A stretch of DNA of 64,000 nt from the NCBI GenBank assembly GCA_019787685.1, contig JAHNUO010000029.1:310001-374000 (forward strand). Direction: 5' to 3'. How positions within the stretch are numbered: the first letter of the stretch is position 1; the number at the start of each line of letters is the position of its first letter. A program made the position numbers and the translations under genes. Positions 1 to 9,440 of this stretch are shown one piece after another. The notes beneath the pieces are model-generated. The model was not told where the DNA came from. It did no database searches and saw nothing but the letters and a program-made list of their open reading frames with translations. The DNA comes from Chiua virens (taxonomy: Eukaryota > Basidiomycota > Agaricomycetes > Boletales > Boletaceae).

Positions 1-747
1 GGGTCGGCTGACAAGGACGAGTTTTTCAGACCCGCAGTGGACGAGGGGGCGCGGATGCTTAGCCACGACGGCTCGCAGGCGTCTGCGCATGCGATCATTC
101 GTCATTTGATCGATCGGGAGTCCACAGCTCCTCGTGTCCGAGGACACTCGTCCATTCGGAAAACGGATCATGCCTCCCCCACCGCAGGCATCGGCGTCGT
201 GCGCCAACTAAGTGGTCAGGTTGAACATCACACCAAAACATTCGGCGAGCTGTGTCAAAGGATAAGCACGGCAACACTTGCGGAGGACAAGGAATCCAAG
301 GAAACACTGGAGGAAGAGGCTCAAACCTCGCTGGAGGAGATAGAGCGCATTCGGCGCGATCTCGAGCATATGGTGACTGAGATCGCGACAGAAAACTCAC
401 GACTCGAGGATGAGAATCGGCGGTACATGCACGATTTCTCGACTCAGAGGGTGGAATCCGAACTCAGGGTACGGCAGCTGGGGGAGGCACGCAGGGCTCG
501 AGAGCTAGCAGAGGCTGAGAGATGCCGAGCTGAAGCAGAGCTGGCCGAGGAACGCGCGCTGCGGGAACGCGAGAATGTGGAGAGGGAGAGTCGGAAGGAA
601 CATGGGGGACAAAGGTATGGCAAACTTGTCACGTGTGGTGCCTTGGTCTTTGCTTTGATTTGCGTATCTCGATTCGTGTTTGATAGTCCCGCCTGCCTTC
701 TAACTGCTATTTATGCACCATACCTTTCCGCGTTGAATTTACTCTGA
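1..747 (+). CDS. Coiled-coil protein with C-terminal hydrophobic anchor (5' partial)
   Basis: The frame is open from base 1, so the start lies outside the window; the first in-frame ATG is at 55. The visible product is about 248 residues. The centre, roughly residues 75-205, is very rich in Glu, Arg, Ala and Leu with heptad-like spacing, which indicates a long coiled coil. A basic stretch follows, and the last 40 residues are hydrophobic (segment beginning LVTCGALVFALICVSRF), suggesting a single tail membrane anchor. The stop is TGA at 745-747. I do not recognise the family. Coiled coil plus tail anchor recalls many uncharacterised agaricomycete proteins; nothing in the sequence gives a function. 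Confidence 0.55.
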   Translation, partial: GSADKDEFFRPAVDEGARMLSHDGSQASAHAIIRHLIDRESTAPRVRGHSSIRKTDHASPTAGIGVVRQLSGQVEHHTKTFGELCQRISTATLAEDKESKETLEEEAQTSLEEIERIRRDLEHMVTEIATENSRLEDENRRYMHDFSTQRVESELRVRQLGEARRARELAEAERCRAEAELAEERALRERENVERESRKEHGGQRYGKLVTCGALVFALICVSRFVFDSPACLLTAIYAPYLSALNLL

Positions 748-2327
748 TAGTACTTTGTTTCCATATTTATTACAAGTTATTTAGTCGACTGTTTAGCTGA
801 ATGTTATTCTCTTGTCTGTAGGTCAGATCTAACCTCAGGGTACCACCAAGAAGCTACCTTCGACGTCACCACACTCGAGTAACACATCCAGACCGGAAGG
901 ATCATACCGACTCGTTCCAACTTCTGGGCCTCTAGGGTTCAAAGGCTATGAGTTGGCCACTTCCACCCTCTCTACAGCGTGGAGTCCTCATGTGCCTCTT
1001 TACTAGCAAGTGCCGATCGGTAATATTAAAGGAAGTGGAGACAGTGCCTCGCTGTGCGCCCAAATGCCACAGCAATGCGATTAATGTGAATGGGTGCCAA
1101 GTATCCTCGGGCAAGTTCGATCCTCGGATTTATCAAATGAACAGAGTGGCTTGTGGCCCGTATCATGGTCTGCTGGAACGTAAAGTGAACTACAGAGAAT
1201 TTCAGAAAAGCACATCTATTGATGTCATAACCTGCAGCCGTCAGGGTGTCACCCTTCCGACTCACTCGCAGTCTTGGAGTCACAGAAGGTATCGCAATGG
1301 CACATTTGTCACCTGATCGATCGATCGATCAAGGTCCCAAAATTCTTCCCTTCAAACTAAGAATGCCAACCCGAGAAGAGATTGGTGTGCACACACCGCG
1401 TCTGCAGAACTTGTTGGAAATGTCGCAGAAATGTAGGTGGGTAAAGGGGCTATACCAAGTGATATATTTTTATTTATTTATTTATTTTAGATCATATTAA
1501 TTTTACAGGCCTCAACGAAAAGAACGTTACCTTCGGGATGCCTGCTACGGAAGATTGGGCGGAGAGGGTTATGTAAGATTGGGGTTTACCAACCCCGCGC
1601 CCACCCTTTAAATTCGCAAGTATGTACGCTACGCCACCTCTGATGAACCTTGTTTCAAGCTGTGGAGACCTAGCCTTTTCCAACACAATTGCGATCACAT
1701 GGCAATACTGGGCTGGCGGTCAAACACAGGACTCAAACACATCTCCCTTTATGCAAGTGCACTGTTTTGACTCGTAAGTCCGCATGTCGTCGGACGGTAA
1801 AACACCCGCTGTCTTCACAATGCCTGCTCAATCTATGTTTACTTCCACCATTCCCTGTAGCACTGCAATCCTCTGGGTCGCCACGTCTTCTAAATCAAAT
1901 CAAATTCCGCTGATGGGCCAAGATAGGCAGCTCTTGATCTCGGTGCGTAATGCCAACTCAACTTACGTTATCGAGAGAAGTGGCCATATCAACTTATCAA
2001 CTTGGCTAGCGCTGTGCGTTCAACTCTCACTCGATTAAATGGTTTCGACCAACTACCAAAACCTCTCAAAACGGTCCTCAAACGAGGGTCATTTTCTATT
2101 TGAGATTTCCCATTCTCTCATCAAGCAAACACATGAAGAGCTTCTTTTGAATCGGTATGGAGCCAACTTAAACTCTCCACTTATAAATGGAAAGATCGGT
2201 TTTAGTAAGCCAGGCTGCATAGGATTGAGTTGAACCCATATACGTGCTGATCTGGTTCCACGACAATTTACAGATCACATAAAGATGTACCTCAGTGAAA
2301 CTTGTACGACGGAGAATCGTTGCCATC
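748..2327. other. No recognisable gene
   Basis: Several short ORFs occur on both strands but none has recognisable domains or a run of consistent splice sites. A short GATC tetranucleotide run lies near 1315-1330 and a TTTA run near 1465-1490. The last few hundred bases probably hold the promoter of the downstream DUF6533-like gene. Confidence 0.5.
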
Positions 2328-3938
2328 ATGACCACTCTCACTCCTGCATACATCCAATTCCTCACCCAGCAGTCGATAATAAAGGTATGGCAGTGTATGG
2401 TGGTAATCCTGGGATGCAAGCTCAATGTCATCCTAGTATTGTAGAGGTATAGCACTACCCTCATACTCTCGTATGCATTTAATTTTCGATATACCTCCCA
2501 GTTGCTCCAATGTCGATATGGGTATGCATTTTCCTTCACTACACCTCAGATGTTCTGATAAATGGAATAGATGTTCGATTACCTCCTCACTTTTGACGAA
2601 GAAGTACAGCCTGATGACCAACAAAAGAAGCTGGGGGATTACACATCTGTTGTATATTCTTACCCGATATTTTCCTATGATAGGGTCTTCGTGTGTGATA
2701 TACGGTGTGTTTACTTCTGCGCTCTCTTCAAATTCTAGAAGTTTGAAGTTATCTTCTAGACGGGAATGCTGATTGCTCAGCCGAACGCAGCGGTAGGTCA
2801 TATCTTTCATCATGTAGTCCGAGCGTTCACGCACAATATTAATAGTGTATTACTCTCTACAGAATTGCAGAAGGTGAGTAAACGTGAATTGACAGTGATA
2901 AACAGTGCCAGGACGTGCTTTATTCCAGTCGCGTTATTTTTTTCCATGCTCGCTGCTGAGGGTACGTTCAGAACTTTATCACCATGAGGTGATGTGTAAA
3001 CTTAAAACTATACCCAAAGGACTGCTCTTGATTCGAACTGTGGCATTATGGAATCACAGAAGGATCATCTGTGTCTCCCTTTCTATTCTTTACGGCGTGA
3101 GTTATCAGAGGAATTAGAAAGAGACATGTGGCTTGATCCATTCTGATCTGTTAGATCGTCGGTATGGCAATGTTCGCCTGTTCTGTCACAATGATTTCTC
3201 GCAAGTTCAAAGATATCTGTGCTATAACAACCTCGCCGCTTACCACTGCCAGCGACGCTACCCTTAGTTTCGTCACCGCTGGGATGTTCTCGAGTGCTGC
3301 GTTCTTCGAACTTGGTAAGTGCTTAATTCTAGGTCATTTTTTCTAGTCGCCGTAGATCTCATAACTCCGACAGTTGTACTCGCTCTGACCCTCCGACATG
3401 CGCATATGTTGCGTCAGTCAGGGCTCGGGAGGGGCAAAGTCGTGTCCGCTGTCACTCGGGGCAACATAGTATATACCTTGGTGATCTTCTGTGGGTGAAT
3501 CATCCTAAGTGTATATGTTGCATTTATTTAACGGTGGGATGGATACCCCAGTGACCTCGGTCGCCAGTATCACTTTCTTTGTCTTGCCAGTCAGTTCAGA
3601 TATTTTATCTCATTTAGTTGCCTTCGACGCTGATAACTAAAACGCATTGTTATCATAAGCTCGAAGAGGGTTTGAACGGTCTGCTTACAACGTAGGTTTT
3701 CGCAATCTGAACCATTTTGCGCGCCCAAGGATATTGACATCCAGATGTGATCTACACATTTAGTTTCCAGGGCGTTTTGCATGGAGTCGTGGCTTCTCGT
3801 GTTCTCTTCGACCTACAAGATGCACTTCACAAGCAAGAAGACATCGATGGCGCGTGCTCAATGTCTCTCATACAATTCGCCATGGGACCTCTGAGGAGCA
3901 TGCCACGAAGCGTCGACCTGTCGTCGGTTCCCGCATAA
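2328..3938 (+). pseudogene. DUF6533-type multispanning membrane protein, copy 1 (decaying)
   Basis: This is a paralogue of the gene at 6279-7972, with the same exon order: a first exon starting MTTLTPAYIQFLTQQ, a 10-nt exon, a 20-nt exon, then MFDYLLTFDEE, which is the DUF6533 core (family consensus YDYLLTxxEEV). The family consists of agaricomycete seven-helix-like membrane proteins of unknown function. After DEEV the frame breaks: positions 2603-2613 carry one base more than the paralogue, so the next conserved block (LMTNKRSWGITHLLYI) is in another frame. The acceptor before the KGLLLIRTVALW helix (near 3005-3020) has also lost its AG relative to the paralogue. Later helices and the C-terminal block (GVLHGVVASRVLF) remain, ending with TAA at 3938. 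A sequencing error could explain the frameshift but not the lost acceptor. Confidence 0.7.
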
Positions 3939-4201
3939 GATGGGTATGTGAGTACATGTGGATACTTGTCAGACAATTCTTTTCGTGTAACTCCAGCCTT
4001 CCAGCTTCAAGGATCAATCGTATATTATAATGGATTGTCAAAATGAATTGGTGGTATTATCCTAAAATTGTTTACACAATCATCGTTACATTCATCTGTG
4101 ATCATTGATCGAGTTATGAAGTTCGTCAGCGGGCATGCTACCCATAGAGGAAAGGGGGAGGTTCCTATACTACACACACCATACGCATAGCATTGGGGAG
4201 T

Positions 4202-5757
4202 TCATGTCGTAGGATACGTGTCTCTGATGCGTTTGTTGACATACTCTCCAGCGGTGATGGAGTCATGTTTCGCTGGTCGATCTGCAGACACACAACTTGG
4301 TATGGGCTGCAAAGCCATGTATATTAAGTATGCTACCTATCGTTCCATAAAGATCACGTACCTCGATTTTCACATGGTAATCTACACCAAAAAACATGGG
4401 AAATGAGTATCGTTCCTTTCCGCTCCTGTTTACAGCTCGGTGAACAGTGGACTTGAAAACATCGTCTGGAAAACAAGGCATTCAATATCATTGCTTGGTG
4501 ACTTGAAGGAAGGGTGCACTCACTCGTCCACATTTCAAGTTCGTCGCCGACGCTAAGAAAGGTCATGAATACACACTTGACAGAGCCCAGAAACAATAGC
4601 GCACTTGATGACCAATGTATCCTCGATAGCGGGGATGTCAACCCACTGTTTTTCAGAGTTCATGACTTGAAGCGATTCTATCCCGGGTTGTTGCCAGAGA
4701 ATAGTGAAACACTGAGAAATATGAGTCAATCTCCATCGAAAAGCCAACGCGGGCTCTGACCTCGAAGCTACAAACGAAAATAAGTAAGTAGAAAAGCAGG
4801 CGAGAACCACTGATTACTCTGTGTGGGCCCCGACACCGGGGGTATTGTCGATTTCAAGATGTCCGTCCGAGTCCTGTGATGGATAATGCATTATCCTCAT
4901 CATTGGCGTGGTATTCTGTGTCTAAAAACACGTGGGTTTGCTCGCAAAGCAGTTGTGCGTGGGCTGAGTTACCTTGTCATTCAAAAAACTCTCAGGCAAT
5001 TCGAGAGCTAGAGCGAACAACTTGAACAACATTTCACCAACTTTTGCCCCCGCATGACTGAGAACAAATTTTGTAAGTCAACCCGGGCCATTTGAGCAGA
5101 GAGACGTACTAGTAATTCAAGCATGCCTCTCTGAATCCTGGACAATCGTCAGATGGCCATACATTTGGGCCCATCTTCACACCATCCTCTTTCGTTCTTC
5201 GGTCGTGTTCTATTCCCTCGATTCCTTCCCATCCGATAATGAATGCCTCATAAAAGAGGCCGTGATCCTTATTGGCTGGATCCATGGTCGAGTCAAGAGG
5301 TGCACTGTAACCTCTGAGGTTGTCGACAGTCTCATGGTGTATCTTTGTGCGTTCGAACTATTCAACTCGGGGCGAGAAAATGTAGAATCATTCTCACCTT
5401 CATTTTCGTCTCCATCGGAAGATCGAAGTACGTCTTTACCGCATCAAGGACGTTATCCAAGCACAACTGGGGAATTCCATGGTTCTTTACTACGAATAAA
5501 GGTACGGTGAGGCGAACGAATCGATCTCTGCTAAAGCCCGCATACCGCAGAAGAATCCCGATCTCATGCATGCATCTCGGATCTCGTGTGCGGTAGTCAA
5601 CCTTCCTTCTGGCGTCCCACACTTGCTCAGGTCTCTGCCGAAGGTGGTCAGGAAGGCACATCTAGCGATAACTCGACTCCCAGTGATTGCTATCTCACAT
5701 GATCGGGATTCTGGAGAACGCACCGTCTACGCCGACTGCATTCTTTGCCAAAGACAT
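4202..5757 (-). CDS. 2OG-Fe(II) dioxygenase, isopenicillin-N-synthase-like
   Basis: Eleven exons (5757-5699, 5661-5546, 5489-5398, 5357-5110, 5057-4973, 4921-4818, 4767-4761, 4711-4605, 4552-4524, 4465-4362, 4306-4202) join in frame to 1056 nt, or 351 residues, the usual family length. The N-terminal DIOX_N part shows IRDACMRSGFF and KNHGIPQ followed by YFDLPMETKMK. The catalytic jelly roll has MRIMHYPSQ, then AHTDFECFTILW (His and Asp iron ligands), the second His in VFKSTVHRAV, and RYSFP (Arg-x-Ser, 2-oxoglutarate binding). The family oxidises small molecules using Fe(II) and 2-oxoglutarate, or oxygen alone in IPNS itself; the substrate cannot be read here. The HTD motif is assembled across a 7-nt exon. 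No secondary-metabolite core gene is adjacent. The gene sits between two DUF6533 paralogues on the opposite strand. Confidence 0.93.
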
Positions 5758-6278
5758 AATGCCGATCGATTCGATGGCTACTAGCTACATACCTCAGCAA
5801 GCTGAGCAACAGAAAAGAAACAAGGTGACGACGCTGCCTGCTAAGAAGTCCAACACAGAACAGCCATCAGTCTGGACTCTGGCCATGGACAAGGCGCTTG
5901 AGCGATTCGATTACTTATAAGTAGGCAAGCGGCAGGCGCAGACCAATAGGAACTGCCAATGCCAAGCTTACGCCCGTATACGACACAGCCGCATCACGAT
6001 CATTCTGATTCACGAACTTCCACTTAGGTCCTCGTGGCTGATCCCCACTCAAGCTCAAGCTCTCAAGGGCAGCTATATGGTAGGTTTGACTTACATGTAG
6101 CATGATTTGATTGTGATTGTTTCCAGGTCGAGTACTCAGACTGAGGTGGCTTTTGTTCATCGCTTGTTTACATACCTAACGTACTTGTGAATCAGAGTTC
6201 CGATTGGAAGTCCACAGCAATTCTGATGTATCATATAAAGATTGAATATCTCTTGTACAATGATGAACCTTTACCGTC
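5758..6278. other. Intergenic, likely two divergent promoters
   Basis: This lies between the start codons of the 2OG oxygenase (-) and the DUF6533 gene (+). Short ORFs are present but none is convincing. Confidence 0.5.
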
Positions 6279-7972
6279 ATGACAACTTCCCTTACTCCGG
6301 CTTATATACAATGGCTCACCCAGCAACAAACAATCAAGGTACGTCGATGCCATAGTCGAAAAGATTCCTGGACAAACTCACGATCGTCCTAGTATTGCAG
6401 AGGTATGGCACAACCTGTTAGATTCCTCTCGTGTTCAATTTTCAAGCAGTTGCTCCGATATCGATATGGGTACGCACACTTTCCCATCACTGTATTTTTG
6501 ACGTTCCAATGGATAGCACAGATACTCGATTTTCTTCTCACCCTTGACGAAGAAGTACCTCGATGATCCCCTGAGACTAGTAAAATCTTACATGCGCTTC
6601 ATCAACAGGTACGCCTGATGACCAACAGAAGAAGCTGGGGAATCACGCATATATTGTATATTCCTACTCGATACTTTCCTGTGATAGGGTCATTGTGCTC
6701 GACGTATAGTATGTCGCTTCCGTTCTCTCACAACTCGAACCTCGAGTCACTCACGTACACGTTCAGACGCTTTGATAGAGCCTCATCTGCACGATACGGT
6801 GGGTCATGAATACCTTGGTCGATAGCCAACGCGCTCACACGTGGTAGTGCGTCGCTCTCTACAGACTTGCAGAAGGTGAGTACACGTGGTCTGGTGGAAA
6901 TATACGTACGATGAACAGCACCGATTCAATCAATTCCAGTCCTGTTGTTCTTGGGTATGTTCGCCGCCGAGGGTACGCTCGAAGCTCTGTCACCACGCAA
7001 CGATGTATGAACTTATAGTTATGTCCAAAGGGCTACTATTGATCCGTACAACGGCGTTGTGGAGTCATCGAAAGCTCATTTGCCTGTCTCTCGCTGTGAT
7101 TTACTGCGTGAGTTACAGGACTCGGTAAAGCGGGTGGCGATACGCGTGCAGCTAATTTCACTCTGATCTCCCGTAGGTAGTCGGCATCGTGATGTTCGTT
7201 TGTTCTGCCATATCAATTTCCCTCAAATTTGACGCGATCTGTGCGGAGACATCCTCATCTGTCACCACGGCTACGGCGACTGCCCTTAGCCGAGTCACTG
7301 TCGGAATGTTCTCGAGTGCGGCATTCTTTGAACTCAGTACGTGCACAATGCGGGAACGTTGTTCATGAATCTCATACCTGTCAGTTGTACTCGGCCTGAC
7401 TCTCCTGCACGCGTACTCGTTGCGTCAGTCTGGATTCAGGTCCAAAGGCAAGGTCGTATCCGCCGTCACTCGGGGTAATATAGTATATACCTTGTTGATC
7501 TTCCGTGCGTGGTTCCTCACAAATTGAATGCATGCGCTCACCGACAGAAATCCGTACATCAGTGACGTCGGTGGGTAACATCACGTTCTTCCTCTTGCCA
7601 GTCAGTCCGAAATGCCACCCAGTACTTTACTCGTGACACTGACAAACGACGCGCTTGTTCTCTCATGAAGCTCAAGGATGGCTGGAATGGTCTTCTCGCG
7701 ACGTACGTTTACGTTCTTGGCCCAGCGATATTTACGCTCAATTATGGCTTCTACACATATACAGTTTTCAAGGCGTCCTGCACGGCGTCGTGGCGTCACG
7801 CGTGCTCTTCAATCTAAGAGAGGCCCTTCACCATCAGGAAGACCTCAGTGGCACATATTCAATATCTCACATACAATTTGCTGCGATAGCACTCAGGGAC
7901 ACGACGCGGGGTGTTGAATCATCGTCATCTGCAACACGGTCTGCATCACCTTTGACTCAGTCACGGCCCTAG
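6279..7972 (+). CDS. DUF6533-type multispanning membrane protein, copy 2
   Basis: The first five exons join in frame: 6279-6338, 6393-6402 (10 nt), 6450-6469 (20 nt), 6522-6554 and 6609 onward. They give MTTSLTPAYIQWLTQQQ, then KYCRVAPISIW, ILDFLLTLDEE and VRLMTNRRSWGITHILYI, which is the DUF6533 domain. Further hydrophobic segments follow: LLFLGMFAAE, MSKGLLLIRTTALW, ICLSLAVIYC, VVGIVMFVCSAIS, IVLGLTLLHAYSL and NIVYTLLIF. The C-terminal exon starts at FQGVLHGVVASRVLF and ends with a Ser-rich tail, TAG at 7970-7972. The layout is about seven membrane helices with a short hydrophilic C-tail, probably a plasma-membrane protein of unknown function, sometimes likened to a receptor. Exon borders between about 6710 and 6890 and between 7510 and 7770 are uncertain. 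Copy 1 at 2328 shares its exon pattern. Confidence 0.75.
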
Positions 7973-8701
7973 ATGGACGTATTCCGGTACACGGGAATAC
8001 CAGAAAGTGGAAACAGCCGCCTTTTGCTACATATCAGCGCGAATCACAGCTGCCCGACCTCGATCCTGAGGCTCAATCGTGCATCATGACAATAGTCATC
8101 TTAATACAGCGACAGCTATTCACACCTATACGAAACGTGTATCTAATTAAAAAATATATAGAATATGATCATACCACTTAGTTTGTGGCATGATGGCACT
8201 CGAGCCAAGCATACACCGGAAACGAGCGCCATAGTTTACTCATCAAGTTCTGATAGATCCTGTCGACTCCCAAAGATCGTGCTGCACTTGTCATGGCAAT
8301 GTCAGAACCGAAGAATGTTACCTGACGAACTTCAAGTTTTATACATGTATATTTGTAAAATGTAAGGTAAATTCCAACAAGTCGTACACACATTCTGCCC
8401 CTATTGAACCTACCTAGGAGACACAAAAACCCCTCTGCCAAATTAACCCAAACCGAAAGCTACGTAGAAAGCAAAGCTGCGAGGAGATGGAGAGGGAAAG
8501 GAGAAAACGTAACGAAATTTTGGATACTAGGACAACATTTTGAGTTCCTGTTGCATCATCGCCAAAGGTATACGATACTCGTGCGTGTGATCCGTACTCG
8601 GCAAAGCGAAGCGAGAAACAATGGAGAAATGGAAAACACTCGGCGAAATGAGCCGAGATGCTGCGAGACCTGCGCTGACGTGGCGTTCCGGTCCGAATCG
8701 A
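7973..8701. other. Intergenic, no gene seen
   Basis: This stretch lies between two convergent genes and presumably contains both 3' UTRs. An AT-rich stretch occurs near 8140-8165. The plus-strand ORF at 8404-8718 has no recognisable domain and overlaps the phosphatase stop. Confidence 0.5.
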
Positions 8702-9440
8702 TTAGGAGGAGTAGCTGAGACCCCTGGCAAGTGGCGGATGTGGAATGATGGCGTCTTCAGTGGCGTCATGCCCAGCCTCCACTGACACATAGGATGTATT
8801 AGCACGCCGAAATTGCGTTGACGATGGCGCCGTGGAGCGCCATTTACTCTCCCATGCGCGAAGCGCTGCGACAAACCCAGGATTGGGGTTAATACAAGGT
8901 CTATGACGTTTGACGAGTGCATGGGCTTGATCGTATGACATCCCAAGATTATGGATGAGGTAAGCGATGACGATGGCAGGTGATCGGGAGATACCCTGAT
9001 ATCCAGTGTCCACTGAGCACAACGATGTTGTTTGAGATATCTATGTTGGGACACACCTGTTGGCAATGGACGAGAACGTTTCCCCCGCTGGCGAGTGCGC
9101 TGGCAATGTATTGGCATGCACCTTCGAGATGAGGTTTCAAATCAGCGGTGGGTTTGTCGTGAATGTCTATCCTGAGACATCGAAAACCATCTTTTTCTGA
9201 TATGGGAACCCATGGTGCATCGAGGACCTGAACGACGTGTGTGATGCGGTGGTTTCGGAGCAGATCACGGTCCATAGTCGCGGACATGGAACCAATAAAA
9301 AGGGCTCCAGAGGGGGTGAGTTGGTTGACGGAGTGGATGGACGGGGATGCTGTCTGAGGGTGACGAGTAGGCAGGATTTGGTGCATCGGGGTACACATGG
9401 CCTCCATGACCTCCTGTGCCATGCCTTCGAAGCGAATCAT
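8702..9440 (-). CDS. Dual-specificity protein phosphatase (DSPc)
   Basis: Two exons, complement(9440-9057) and complement(8995-8702), are joined across a 61-nt intron to give 225 residues. The DSP fold is recognisable in order: the opening strand GALFIGSMSA, then THVVQVLDAPWVP, DIHDKPTADLKPHL with the general-acid Asp, and the P-loop assembled exactly across the intron as HCQQGISRS, matching HCxxGxxR. SPAIVIAYLI and the helix MSYDQAHALVKRHRP follow, both typical of DSPs (family: MKKFN..YEQALAFVKSRRP..NPN.GF). The Cys of HCQQG forms the phosphocysteine and the Arg binds phosphate. It probably removes phosphate from Tyr and Ser/Thr of signalling proteins such as MAP kinases; the substrate is not inferable. 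The tail after residue 180 is low complexity. The upstream ATG is in a good position, although a further 5' exon cannot be excluded. Confidence 0.9.

Noticed and set aside
4202..8000. Secondary-metabolite cluster around the 2OG oxygenase
   Set aside because: No NRPS, PKS, terpene synthase or cluster regulator is present; neighbours are DUF6533 proteins and a phosphatase.
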